A stretch of DNA of 64,000 nucleotides from Paraburkholderia sp. BL21I4N1 (lineage in GTDB: Bacteria > Pseudomonadota > Gammaproteobacteria > Burkholderiales > Burkholderiaceae). The stretch spans positions 62,001 through 126,000 of the forward strand of contig NZ_PVEN01000009.1 of the NCBI RefSeq assembly GCF_002973525.1, read 5' to 3'. Below the pieces are notes generated by a model. It searched no databases, was not told where the DNA came from, and saw only the letters and a program-made list of their open reading frames with translations. Made by a program: the position numbers and the translations under genes. The stretch's first letter is position 1; each line of letters begins with the position of its first letter. Of the stretch, positions 42,223 through 51,432 are shown piece by piece.

Positions 42223-43074
42223 CTACTTCTTCGGCTTGTCCGGTTTCGCCGCGGCGCCGTCGGCGGGATGACCCAGCTTCTTTTCCATGATCGCCGCGAC
42301 GCGGTCGCCCAGGTAATCGCCGGAGGCTTCCTCGAGTGCGCGGTTCATTTCGCTTTCCACCAGCACCATGGCGAGCGGCCGCACGCGCCAGATCGCGTCG
42401 ACCAACGCGGGCACGTCGGCGGGCGGCGGCAGTGCGTCGGCGTCGTAGCGATCCAGTTGATGGACCACGAGATCCACCAGCGCCTTGGCGACCGCCTGGA
42501 AATGCGGTCGGGCGATGCCGACGGCGTCGAGCAGATCGGCGAGCGGAATGCCTTCTTTTGCCATGGTGGCGCCGGCGGCCAGCGCCGTGGGATTACCCGA
42601 CACGAACGACAGGCCGTGGCGCTCCAGCAGACCGAGCTCGACCGCTTTGCCGAGCGCGCTCGGCGTGGCTTTGTCGCCGAACATTTGCAGCAGTTCGATC
42701 AGCGAGTATTTCTTCGGACGCTCACGCGACCAGCGGCCGCCGATCGCGGTTTCCAGACCGAGGATCGAGCGCAGATCGTGGCCCTCGTCGACCGCCATGA
42801 TCAGGTCTTGAATGTTCGCGAGCGTGTAGCCGCGAGTCAGCAGATGATTGATCAGCTTCAGACGCGACACGTGCGTGTCGTCGTACACGCCGACCCGGCC
42901 GCGCTTTTCCGGCGGCGCGAGCAGGCCCCGGTCCTGATAGGCGCGCACGTTGCGCACGGTGGTGTCGGTGACGCGCGCGAGTTCGTCGACGGTGTATTCG
43001 TTGCGCGGCGCAGGGCTGGCCGCGACGTTGGCGTCGGCGGGCGAGGGCGGGACGGAGGGCGGCGTGTTGGGCAT
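42223..43074 (-). CDS. MerR-family transcriptional regulator
   Basis: This regulator has 283 residues. The MerR-type winged helix lies at about residues 26-95 (YTVDELARVTDTTVRNVRAYQDRGLLAPPEKRGRVGVYDDTHVSRL). Its effector part is ~190 residues with no metal-binding Cys cluster, so metal sensing is unlikely. It ends in a Lys/Pro-rich tail. It stands alone between the SsuA-like and protease genes; its targets are unknown. Confidence 0.87.
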   Translation of the reverse strand: MPNTPPSVPPSPADANVAASPAPRNEYTVDELARVTDTTVRNVRAYQDRGLLAPPEKRGRVGVYDDTHVSRLKLINHLLTRGYTLANIQDLIMAVDEGHDLRSILGLETAIGGRWSRERPKKYSLIELLQMFGDKATPSALGKAVELGLLERHGLSFVSGNPTALAAGATMAKEGIPLADLLDAVGIARPHFQAVAKALVDLVVHQLDRYDADALPPPADVPALVDAIWRVRPLAMVLVESEMNRALEEASGDYLGDRVAAIMEKKLGHPADGAAAKPDKPKK

Positions 43075-43168
43075 GGGCGGATTTTAACGCGGCCGTCGAC
43101 GCGGCCGCCAGCGTGGCAGTGCGTCATGTTGCGCGACGGGACCGGGCGTCGCGTGTTTGCCGCGACGG

Positions 43169-44296
43169 TTATTCCAGGTAGGCTCGAATCAGTTTTTCAT
43201 TGGCGTCGCTGTAGTCATAGCAGTTCGATCGTAAATCGAGCGCCGTGGCGAACATGATCGTTTCGCACCACCAGCCGTTGTATCTGATCTCGGCGTTTTC
43301 ATGGGTTGCCTTTAACATGTGGCCGAATTCGTGCGCGAGGAACTGATGGCCTTTGGCGCTGGCAATGCCATAGTCGCCGCCCTGATGAGCTATTCCTCCC
43401 ACCCCGGCGCTCACCCACTCGTCCGTGAAAAGGAGGAATTTGTTATTGACGCCGGCCTCGTCCTGCGGGAACTGAGCGTCCACCTGTGCCGACCAGTCAA
43501 GGAGTTTTCTGGCGGTGTCGCCCCCGGTATAGGCAAAGTCGGTGATGCCGGGAAGGTCGCGGCGAATGTCGATCTTCATGGTGCGTCCAGCGGGCAGCAT
43601 GGCTTCGATGAGTCCAATCCACCAGCTCAGGTGATCGTTGAGCGCGACGTTTTTGGCGTCGTCGTGAACGAAAATGGAAAACACCCATTCGGGCGGTTTG
43701 CGAATGCCGCTCTTCGCCTTTGGCCGGTCGCCGGTAGTCGATGCCGGTGTTTTTTTGATCGCCGGGAGCACGATGTCGCCCAATGTTTCGCTCGTGGCCG
43801 GCTGCGTTAGAACGCGTACTTCAGGGTGGGTTTTTTCGCCGGCGTAGCTGATGTTGTAGGCGTCGGAGTGGGGCGCGGCGTTGACGAAAATATCCAGGCG
43901 GTCCGCGTAACGGGTAAAAATCGCCGGATAGCCGTCGACCTTGCCGCGATACAGCGAGGCTTCGCCGCTGTCCGGGTAGACCAGCTTGACCGGCATGCGC
44001 GTGTCGACATGCATGATCGCGGCGGCGCGCGTCGCATCGGCACGCGCGGTTTCGTGAACCGGCAAGTCGCCGCGTAATCCAGTCGGCAAGCCGCGCGCGA
44101 CCGCTCCGTCGAAGTCCGTTATCGTCGAGGCGACGCTGTTTCCAGCCGCAGCCAGCAGACACAGCAGCAGGTAGGTCGGCAGCCAGGTTGCACGAACCGC
44201 CGCGAAGCGTGAACGAGTTGCGTCGACGCTGCGCGCCGGATGCACCGGATGCGTCGGGCGCTTCACGCGCTGACATGAAAAGAACGGATGAGGCAC
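43169..44296 (-). CDS. Secreted metzincin-like zinc metalloprotease
   Basis: The product is 375 residues and I do not recognise a named family. A hydrophobic signal segment (LPTYLLLCLLAAAGNSVAS) ends near residue 56. Near the C-terminus is HEFGHMLKATH (322-332), an HExxHxxxxxH zinc site in which Lys replaces the usual metzincin Gly. CETIMF (344-349) follows as a possible Met-turn. The start is GTG, supported by CAGGAG 6-7 bases upstream. The middle ~220 residues show no known domain. It is monocistronic. It could be a protease acting on host or rival proteins; this is inference. Confidence 0.62.
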   Translation of the reverse strand: MPHPFFSCQRVKRPTHPVHPARSVDATRSRFAAVRATWLPTYLLLCLLAAAGNSVASTITDFDGAVARGLPTGLRGDLPVHETARADATRAAAIMHVDTRMPVKLVYPDSGEASLYRGKVDGYPAIFTRYADRLDIFVNAAPHSDAYNISYAGEKTHPEVRVLTQPATSETLGDIVLPAIKKTPASTTGDRPKAKSGIRKPPEWVFSIFVHDDAKNVALNDHLSWWIGLIEAMLPAGRTMKIDIRRDLPGITDFAYTGGDTARKLLDWSAQVDAQFPQDEAGVNNKFLLFTDEWVSAGVGGIAHQGGDYGIASAKGHQFLAHEFGHMLKATHENAEIRYNGWWCETIMFATALDLRSNCYDYSDANEKLIRAYLE

Positions 44297-44454
44297 GGCG
44301 CGCTCCTGAATGTCGAGGTGACGTCGATTCCGCTGAACGGGACATCGACCCTCTCGCGCGCTGTTTCCCGTTGGCGCCGCGAGTCACCTTGACATTAGAC
44401 GCAGCGAGCCGGCGCGCCCAGTGACAAGGCGACGCGAGCGCTTCAGGTGCGTTC

Positions 44455-45042
44455 TTACGCGACGTCGTCCGGTGGCGTCGAATCGCCCACGCCGAGCTTG
44501 CGCTGCATCAGCGTGGTATCGAGCCAACGGCCATGCTTGAAGCCGACCGCCTTCAACGTGCCGGTCAATTCGAAGCCCAACCGCGTGTGCAGCGACAGCG
44601 AGCCGCCGCTGCCGCCGTCGGCGATCACGGCGACCATCTGACGCCACGGGCCGGTTTCGCAGCGTGCGATCAGCGCTTCGAGCAGGATGCGTCCGAGGCC
44701 TCGGCCGCGATACGCGTCGTTCACATAGATCGAATCTTCGATCGTGTTGCGATACGCGGCGCGCGGCCGGTAAGGCGTCGCGTAGCAATAGCCGGCGACG
44801 TCGCCGTCGATCTCGGCAACCATATACGGCAGCCCATGGCCGCGCACCGACGCGAGCCGCGCGCGCAGATCGTCGACGGAAGGCGGGATTTCCTCGAACG
44901 AGGCGACGCCGGTCAGCACGTGGTGCGCGTAGATCGCCTGGATCGCGGGCAGATCGGCTTCGGTGGCGTCGCGAATCAGCGGTGCGTTCGCGGTCGCATT
45001 CAATGCGGCGGGCGTGGAGGGCGCGGGGTGGGCGGTGCTCAT
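44455..45042 (-). CDS. GNAT N-acetyltransferase (phosphinothricin/methionine sulfoximine type)
   Basis: The product is 195 residues. Residues 20-185 cover the GNAT fold with the acetyl-CoA loop YRGRGLG. The blocks IYAHHVLTGVASFEE, GYCYATPYRPRAAYRNTIEDSIYV and HTRLGFELTGTLKAVGFKHGRWLD are typical of the Pat/MddA subfamily, which acetylates glutamate analogues such as phosphinothricin or methionine sulfoximine. AGGA is 6 bases before the chosen ATG. It stands alone. Confidence 0.88.
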   Translation of the reverse strand: MSTAHPAPSTPAALNATANAPLIRDATEADLPAIQAIYAHHVLTGVASFEEIPPSVDDLRARLASVRGHGLPYMVAEIDGDVAGYCYATPYRPRAAYRNTIEDSIYVNDAYRGRGLGRILLEALIARCETGPWRQMVAVIADGGSGGSLSLHTRLGFELTGTLKAVGFKHGRWLDTTLMQRKLGVGDSTPPDDVA

Positions 45043-45161
45043 ACGTGTTCCTGTCATGGCCGGTGGTGACGAATACGTTTCACTATGCCCGCCGCGCGCG
45101 CGGATTTGAAGCGAGTCAAAAATCGCTTTCGCGTATGGCCGCTATTCGTGGGCGATAACCG

Positions 45162-45383
45162 TTAGTTATGCGAGGTCGTGTCCGGCTGCTTCACGTGACC
45201 ACGGTGACGCTTCGGGTGTTGGGTCTTGTGCTTTGGGTTGGCCTTGGCTTGCGCGGCGGCGCCATGGTCGTTGCCAGACGGCAGCGAGCTCTGGCCTTCG
45301 CCGAAGCGGAAGGTTTGCGAGGTTTGCGCGTACGCACCGGCGGACAGTGTCAAAGCGGCGACGAGGCAAAGCGACAGTTTCAT
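45162..45383 (-). CDS. Small secreted His/Lys-rich protein
   Basis: This is a 73-residue protein with a clear signal peptide (MKLSLCLVAALTLSAGAYA) and a mature part of ~54 residues rich in His, Lys, Gln and Gly (HKTQHPKRHRGHVKQPD). AAGGAGG precedes the ATG with ideal spacing. The mature chain has no recognisable domain. The His clusters could bind metal, but this is a guess. It lies next to the broken RpiR gene. Confidence 0.7.
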   Translation of the reverse strand: MKLSLCLVAALTLSAGAYAQTSQTFRFGEGQSSLPSGNDHGAAAQAKANPKHKTQHPKRHRGHVKQPDTTSHN

Positions 45384-45462
45384 GAATCCTCCTTCGGAAC
45401 GAGCCGCAGAGGATACCCGGTTTGCAGCGGACCGTGCAGCACGCGCCAATGCGCCGTAGGCG

Positions 45463-46356
45463 TCAAAGATCGAACTGGTCGAATTCGCTTTGCAGTTCCC
45501 GGTTGCGCGCCACGCGCTCGTCGATCCCCGGCCCGAGCCGTTCGACGATTGCCGAGATCAGCAGATTGAACAGGCAGGTGAGCGGCGCGAGCGAATCCCA
45601 GAACTGACCGACATCGGTTTTCACCTGCAGCAGGTCGCCGTCGAATTCGCGCGCCCACGGACAATAGATATCGGTGACGAGCGCGAACGGCAAACCGCGT
45701 CGCGTGGCCGCTTCGCAATAGCGGCGCGCGACCTTCGAATAGGCGCGCGTGTCGGTGACGATCAGATACGGCGACTTGAAGTCCGAGTTCAGCGAATCGA
45801 CATACGAGCCCGACATGCCGTCGGAATAGAACACGCGCGGGCGAAGATATTCGAGTTAGCTATAGAACGCGTTGCCGATACCGCGCGTGGATTGAATGCC
45901 GAGAATGTAGACGGCGTCCGCGGTGGCGATGCGATCGGCGACACGCGCGAAGGCGGGTGATTGCGCGAGTTGATAGACATGCTGGATCGCGCCGACCTCG
46001 AGTTCGAGCGAATGGGCAAGCGCCGCGTTCGGCGCCGTGGGACTGCCCGCGTGCGGCGCGGCTTCGTCGTGCTGACCGGCGCCGCGGCGGAACGCGTCGA
46101 GCCGGTCGGTGATCAGCCACGGACGCTCCTGCGCGCCGCGTAGTTCGCGTTTCAGATCGTCGAGGTTCTGATAGCCGATGCTGCGCAGGAAGCGCCCCAC
46201 CGAAATGCCGCTGGTGCCGGCCTGCTGGGCGATCTGGTCGGCGGTTTCGAGGCCGAGCCGGTCGAGATTGGCCAGCATATAGCTGGCGACGCGTTTGGAG
46301 GTCGGCGTGAGTTCGGCAAAGCGGGCTTCGACGGTTTGGGTAAAAGCGGTCGGCAT
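45463..46356 (-). pseudogene. MurR/RpiR-family regulator interrupted by a stop codon
   Basis: Read through, this frame gives a 297-residue RpiR-type regulator. An N-terminal helix-turn-helix (SGISVGRFLRSIGYQNLDDLKREL) is followed by a SIS sugar-phosphate domain (ADAVYILGIQSTRGIGNAFYS, then LEYLRPRVFYSDGMSGSYVDSL). A TAA at 45856-45858 interrupts codon 167 inside the SIS domain. No frameshift is present, and both sides stay in frame and conserved. One base change from TAC or TAT (Tyr, fitting S-Y-LEYLR) explains it. The gene may be recently inactivated, or the base may be a sequencing error. Confidence 0.82.
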
Positions 46357-46464
46357 CGTAATCGCGGCGCAAGGCAGTGGTGGAACGGTCGTCGGGATGA
46401 TGACATAGTCGACCGGCCGCCGGCGTTGTATCGCGCCGCGTTGCGCCGATCCGGCCGGTTCCCG

Positions 46465-47352
46465 TCAGACAGCCGGGCGCGCCGGCGCAGCCCGCGCGAA
46501 GCGCCGGGCGCCCGCCACGCAGGCCACCACCACGACGGTGACGAGGATCATGGCGAGCGGTACTTCTTCATGCAACAGCAAGCCGGCCAGCAGCAGGCCG
46601 AAGAACGGCTGCAGCAGTTGCAACTGCCCGACCCCGGCAATGCCGCCGAGCGCGAGGCCGCGATACCAGAACACGAAACCGATCAGCATGCTGAACAGCG
46701 ACACGTACGCAAGCCCCCACAGCGCGGCATGACTGACGCCGTCGAACGACGCGGGGCGCGTCCACCACGCGAGCGGCAGCATGAGCGGCAACGACAGCAC
46801 CAGCGCCCACGAAATCACCTGCCAGCCGCCGAGGTGGCGCGACAGCCGCGCGCCTTCGGCATAGCCCAGCCCGCAGACGATGATCGCGGCCAGCATCAGC
46901 GCATCGCCGACAGGCGACGCGTCGATGCCGTGGCGCAACGCGAACGCGACCACCGCGCTACTGCCGAGCGCGGAGAATAGCCAGAATGCCGGCTGCGGGC
47001 GTTCGCCGCCGCGCAGCACGCCGAAGATCGCGGTGGCGAGCGGCAGCAGGCCGACGAACACCACGGCATGCGCCGCGTTCACGTGGCGCAGCGCGAGCGC
47101 TGTCAGCAGCGGAAAGCCGACCACCACCCCAAGGGCGACGATTACCAGCGGAATCAGATCGCGACGTGCCGGGCGGGCCTCGCGAAACACCAGCAATAAC
47201 AGGAGACCGAGCGTGCCGGCGATGGTCGCGCGGGCAACCGTCAGGAACACCGGGTCGAGACCTTGCACCGCGATACGCGTGGCCGGCAGCGAGCCGCTGA
47301 AAATCAGCACGCCGATCATGCCGCTTAGCCAGCCGTTGGTTGTCTTGTCCAT
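46465..47352 (-). CDS. EamA/DMT-family transporter
   Basis: This membrane protein has 295 residues, ten predicted helices and the internal EamA duplication. Typical segments are VFLTVARATIAGTLGLLLLL, HVNAAHAVVFVGLLPLATAIFGVL and GGIAGVGQLQLLQPFFGLLLAGLLLHE. Such proteins usually export amino acids or metabolites. It is divergent from a MocR regulator, which probably controls it. The substrate might then be linked to PLP or amino-acid metabolism, which is inference. Confidence 0.88.
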   Translation of the reverse strand: MDKTTNGWLSGMIGVLIFSGSLPATRIAVQGLDPVFLTVARATIAGTLGLLLLLVFREARPARRDLIPLVIVALGVVVGFPLLTALALRHVNAAHAVVFVGLLPLATAIFGVLRGGERPQPAFWLFSALGSSAVVAFALRHGIDASPVGDALMLAAIIVCGLGYAEGARLSRHLGGWQVISWALVLSLPLMLPLAWWTRPASFDGVSHAALWGLAYVSLFSMLIGFVFWYRGLALGGIAGVGQLQLLQPFFGLLLAGLLLHEEVPLAMILVTVVVVACVAGARRFARAAPARPAV

Positions 47353-47425
47353 CGAAAGTGTCCGTGCGAAGGCGAATGAAGCACATAGCATGCGCTTTTG
47401 CGCCGCAAAGGGTAAGCTACGGAAC

Positions 47426-47466
47426 AGTACAATTCGTACAAACTGTACTTACCGTGGAGCAGTACA
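47426..47466. promoter_or_regulatory. Candidate MocR operator in the divergent promoter
   Basis: AGTACA at 47426-47431, CGTACA at 47435-47440, TGTACT at 47444-47449 and AGTACA at 47461-47466 form mixed direct and inverted repeats just before the regulator start codon. MocR proteins typically bind such paired repeats between themselves and a divergent target. Confidence 0.6.
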
Positions 47467-47467
47467 G

Positions 47468-48901
47468 ATGGCGGAAAGCGATAGTAACCGTGCGGCCTCG
47501 GGCACGCGTGTCGGCACGGTGATGGACAGTCTGCGCGAACGCATTGCGAGCCGCTCGCTGATGCCGGGCGCGCGCGTGCCGTCGATCCGCGCGATGACGG
47601 AGACCCTCGGTGTGTCCAAGTCGACAGTGGTGGAGGCCTACGACCGGCTGGTCGCGGAAGGCGCGATCGTCGCGCGGCGCGGCTCGGGTTTTTTCGTGTC
47701 GGGTCACGCGCCGCCGCTCGCGCTCGCCGATCTCGGACCGCGTCTCGATCGGGAGGTCGATCCGCTGTGGCTCACGCGGCAGTCGCTGCAAGCGGGCTCG
47801 AAGGTGTTGAAGCCGGGTTGCGGCTGGATGCCGCCTGCGTGGTTGCCGGAAGACGGCGTGCGCCGCGCGTTGCGGGCCCTGGCGCGCGATCCGCAGGCGT
47901 CGCTGGCCGAATACGCCAGTCCGTATGGGCTGCCGGCGCTGCGTCAGCAACTGGCGTGGCGGCTCGCGCAGCATGGCGTCGACGCACCGCCCGAGCAGAT
48001 CGTACTGACCGACGGCGGCACTCATGCGCTCGATCTGGTGTGCCGGTTTCTGCTCGAACCGGGCGACACCGTGCTGATCGACGACCCGTGCTACTTCAAC
48101 TTTCAGGCCTTGCTGCGCGCGCATCGCGCACGGATCGTCGGCGTGCCTTATACGCCGTCCGGTCCCGATCTGGCGGCGTTCGAGCGGGCGCTGATCGAGC
48201 ATCGTCCGCGACTCTACGTGACCAACTCCGCGATCCACAATCCGACCGGCGCGACGCTGGCGCCGGCCGTCGCGCACCGGTTGCTGAAGCTGGCCGGCGA
48301 ACATGATCTGCTGATCGTCGAAGACGACATCTTCGCCGACTTCGAAGACGAAGCCGCGCCCCGGCTGGCCGCGTTCGACGGGCTCGCGCGGGTCGTGTCG
48401 ATCGGCAGTTTTTCGAAAACGCTGTCCGCGGCGGCGCGTTCCGGCTACATCGCCGCGCGCCCCGAATGGGTGGAGTCGTTGATCGATCTGAAGCTGGCCA
48501 CCTCGTTCGGCAATGGCGAGCTCAACGCAAGCGTCGTGCATCGGTTGCTGGTGGACGGAACGTACCGGCGTCATCTGGAATCGATGCGCGCGAAGTTGGC
48601 CGATGCGATGAGTGAGACGATCAGGCGGCTCGGCTATGCGGGCCTCGATATTTGGACGCGGCCGCGCGCCGGCATGTTCGTGTGGGCGCGTCTGCCCGAG
48701 GCGCTCGACGCGGCCGATATCGCGCGTCATGCGTTGGAAGCGGGGGTGGTGTTCGCGCCGGGCAATGTGTTCAGCGCGTCGCAGACGTCGGCCGGATTTC
48801 TGCGCTTCAACGTCTCGCAGTGCAATCGCCCGAAGGTTTACGAGGCGCTGCAACGTGCAATGGACGCAACGGCAGCTTCCCGGCAGCAGGCGCATGTGTG
48901 A
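47468..48901 (+). CDS. MocR-type regulator (GntR HTH fused to PLP aminotransferase domain)
   Basis: The product is 477 residues. A GntR winged helix at about 15-80 (PSIRAMTETLGVSKSTVVEAYDRLVAEGAIVARRGSGFFV) is joined to a class I aminotransferase fold. The PLP-binding Lys is in GSFSKTLSAAARSGY, with upstream Asn in TNSAIHNPTG and Asp in EDDIFADF. Proteins of this type sense PLP, an amine or an amino acid and regulate a divergent gene. Here the divergent gene is the EamA transporter, and repeats fill the space between them. Confidence 0.92.
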   Translation: MAESDSNRAASGTRVGTVMDSLRERIASRSLMPGARVPSIRAMTETLGVSKSTVVEAYDRLVAEGAIVARRGSGFFVSGHAPPLALADLGPRLDREVDPLWLTRQSLQAGSKVLKPGCGWMPPAWLPEDGVRRALRALARDPQASLAEYASPYGLPALRQQLAWRLAQHGVDAPPEQIVLTDGGTHALDLVCRFLLEPGDTVLIDDPCYFNFQALLRAHRARIVGVPYTPSGPDLAAFERALIEHRPRLYVTNSAIHNPTGATLAPAVAHRLLKLAGEHDLLIVEDDIFADFEDEAAPRLAAFDGLARVVSIGSFSKTLSAAARSGYIAARPEWVESLIDLKLATSFGNGELNASVVHRLLVDGTYRRHLESMRAKLADAMSETIRRLGYAGLDIWTRPRAGMFVWARLPEALDAADIARHALEAGVVFAPGNVFSASQTSAGFLRFNVSQCNRPKVYEALQRAMDATAASRQQAHV

Positions 48902-48961
48902 CTCGCACGCGCGCTGCCGCCGCGTTGCTTTGCGTCGCTCCGTTGAGCTCAGATCAGCCGG

Positions 48962-50035
48962 CTACTTGCACAGCAGAAGCAGGCGTTCCTGATCCGTGCA
49001 GGTGGCGCGCGGTTTCTGCACGGCCTGCGCCGCCGCCGCGTTCATTGCCGCGCTCTTGTTGGTGAGACACGCGCGCAAATGCTTCTCGACCGGCGAGTAG
49101 TACTTCCATCCGCGCACGAGGGTGGGCAGTTCGAGCTTCACCTGTTTCCACTTGGGATGCCCGTGCTCCTGCAGATTGTCGAAGTTCGCGCACAGCGAAT
49201 CGGCAAAGCGGTTCAGATTGACGACGGTGTCGCGCAGCCCGTAGTCGTAGGTGACGAGAAACGCCTTGACGGTCAGCGTGGGCGTGTCTTCCTTGATCCA
49301 GGTCGGGTAGCTGGTGGCGCGGATCGTCGCGGGGAAATAGGTCTGTTTGGCGCGCAAGGTTTCCGGCGCGTTGGGATCGGCGCGCAGCAGGCGAAGCTGG
49401 TTCAGCAGTTCGGGATTCATGTCGTTGAACAGTTTCGCCGGCTGCCCGACCACGATGATGGCCACGTCCACTTTCTTGACGATCAGCGCGGCCAGCGCGT
49501 CTTCATTGCTCAGATGCTGGATATTCTGTTCGGGGATCGACTGGCCGAACATCAGGTGATAGAGCGTCGTGGCCGATTGCGCGGTGCCGCTGCCGAGCAG
49601 GCCGACGCTGATGGTTTTGTCCTTGATGTCGGCGAAGGTTTTCATCGGCGAATCGGCACGCACCACGACGTTAATTTCTTCGTCATAGAGCGGCATGATG
49701 AGGCGCAGCGGACGGATTGCCGTACCGGCGTCGGCATTGCCCGCGTTGGCCATGTCGATGTACGCCTGATAGACGTCGGATTGCACGAGCGCGAGCTTCA
49801 CGCCGGACTCGAAGCGCATGCGCTGCACGTTCTCGGCCGAACCCTTCGACGCCATCACTTCCAGGTCGATGCCCGCCGGCTGTGCCACCCATTTCGACAG
49901 ATCCTGGCCGAACTGGATATACGTGCCGCGCTCCGGACCGGTGACGATCTTGTAGTGCGTAGGTTCCGCACACACCAGAGAAGATGCGACCAGCAGCGCC
50001 AGCCCCAGCCATCCCGCCAAAAGTCTCTTCAGCAT
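48962..50035 (-). CDS. TAXI-family TRAP transporter solute receptor
   Basis: This periplasmic receptor has 357 residues. A signal peptide (LAGWLGLALLVASSLVCA) is followed by YKIVTGPERGTYIQFGQDLSKW and LALVQSDVYQAY, as in the TAXI family. The C-terminal ~60 residues, with several Cys, are an extension beyond the receptor fold. No TRAP permease gene is nearby, so it is an orphan. It may serve signalling or a distant permease. It lies 197 bp after the zinc-ribbon gene on the same strand. Confidence 0.85.
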   Translation of the reverse strand: MLKRLLAGWLGLALLVASSLVCAEPTHYKIVTGPERGTYIQFGQDLSKWVAQPAGIDLEVMASKGSAENVQRMRFESGVKLALVQSDVYQAYIDMANAGNADAGTAIRPLRLIMPLYDEEINVVVRADSPMKTFADIKDKTISVGLLGSGTAQSATTLYHLMFGQSIPEQNIQHLSNEDALAALIVKKVDVAIIVVGQPAKLFNDMNPELLNQLRLLRADPNAPETLRAKQTYFPATIRATSYPTWIKEDTPTLTVKAFLVTYDYGLRDTVVNLNRFADSLCANFDNLQEHGHPKWKQVKLELPTLVRGWKYYSPVEKHLRACLTNKSAAMNAAAAQAVQKPRATCTDQERLLLLCK

Positions 50036-50232
50036 GGTCTCTCTACCTATCGGTGAGGTTCGTTCCGCTTCCCGCGTCGGCGCGCGTGAAGCACCGTTGA
50101 GCCGGTTTGCCCTGGTAGGGTCGCTGGGGCGCGCGTGTCGTGTCCGTCTGTTGCCGCTCAGAACGGCGCGATTCAGCGCTTGCGCCACGCGGCCGAGAAA
50201 TCCGCCGCGTCGTTCGGTATCCCAACGATCCG

Positions 50233-51252
50233 CTACTGAGCCGCCGTCGCGGCGTGCGAATTCAGCGGCGCCCAGCCGGTCTCGCGAATCACGCGCTCCA
50301 GGATGATTTTCGCCGTGTCGTTGCCGGTATCGATGGTGAGCGCCTCGTTGGCATGCTGACGCGCACAGGGCCAGGACTGTTGGGCGACGCAGGTTTGCGC
50401 CGCCTGCAAGGCGGCGTCGCGGCGCGCGGTCAACGGGCGCAATTCGATCGCGAGATCCTGGGCGTCCGCGTTGCCCGGCTGCAGCGTTTGCGCGGCGCCG
50501 AGCGCGGCCTGAGCCGTGGACAGGTCGTTGGCACGGAAAGCGAGTCGCGCCGCCTGCACGGCTTGCGCGGCATCGCGGAACTGCGGTGCCGGTTTGACGG
50601 GCGCTGCGGCGAGCGGCTGCACGACCGGCGCGGTCGGAAAGATTGGATTGGCTCGGACGTTGGCGCCCGGCGCGGCGGGCGTATTCGCAGCGCTCTGTTG
50701 AGCCCGTTGGGCCTCTTGCGGTTTATAAAGAGCGATCGTGCCGGTGGTGGTTCTGGCGTCCTGCGTCGCGTCGGCGCTTTGATCGTTGCCGCCGTTCTGC
50801 GAATCGCGACTGTCGCCGAATAGTGCATAGGCGCCAGCCACCAGGCCGATGACGACAAGCACGCCGACAATCAGCAACGTGGTCCTGCGATTGGGTATCG
50901 CGGCGCGATGCTTCGACTCGGGCAAATCGGTGAGCGCCGGCGCCGGCGGATGCGTGGCCACGATCGACGGCGTGTGCATCACGGCTTCGCCGGGCAGCGA
51001 TTCACCCGCATTCGCCGTGCGCGAGGCGAGATCCGGTTCGCCCGGTGCGGCGGGATCGAAACCGATTTTTTGCGCCACCTTATTCATTGCGCTCGCGCGG
51101 CTGCCGGGAATCACGGCGCGCTTGTGCGGACCGCCTTCGAGCGGATGCACCGCGCCGCAATACGGGCAATAGTCGACTTGCCGGTACAGTGCGCCGCCGC
51201 AGCGTTTGCACGGTGTCGGAAAACTGTGGCCGGTGATGGTCTGGGTGGCCAT
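50233..51252 (-). CDS. Zinc-ribbon single-pass membrane protein
   Basis: The product is 339 residues. An N-terminal zinc ribbon (CKRCGGALYRQVDYCPYCG, about residues 15-33) is followed by a Pro-rich linker, one membrane helix (LLIVGVLVVIGLVAGAYALF, near residue 130) and a C-terminal alanine-rich helical domain that resembles a tetratricopeptide-type fold. The Zn ribbon should lie in the cytoplasm and the helical part in the periplasm. The function is unknown. Neighbouring the orphan TAXI receptor, it may belong with it. Confidence 0.7.
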   Translation of the reverse strand: MATQTITGHSFPTPCKRCGGALYRQVDYCPYCGAVHPLEGGPHKRAVIPGSRASAMNKVAQKIGFDPAAPGEPDLASRTANAGESLPGEAVMHTPSIVATHPPAPALTDLPESKHRAAIPNRRTTLLIVGVLVVIGLVAGAYALFGDSRDSQNGGNDQSADATQDARTTTGTIALYKPQEAQRAQQSAANTPAAPGANVRANPIFPTAPVVQPLAAAPVKPAPQFRDAAQAVQAARLAFRANDLSTAQAALGAAQTLQPGNADAQDLAIELRPLTARRDAALQAAQTCVAQQSWPCARQHANEALTIDTGNDTAKIILERVIRETGWAPLNSHAATAAQ

Positions 51253-51432
51253 GCTGAGGACCCACCTGAGGAAAACGATGCCGTTACGGCATGCTCCGGA
51301 TCGGATTGAAGCGGCCGCCAGGTCCGCGGAAATCACGATCCACATGCGCCGGAGAGTCTAGGGCTGCAAACTCGCGCTTGCGCTGCCGCTGCTCGCAATA
51401 TGTGGCGTTTTAAATGGCACGTCAATCGACGT

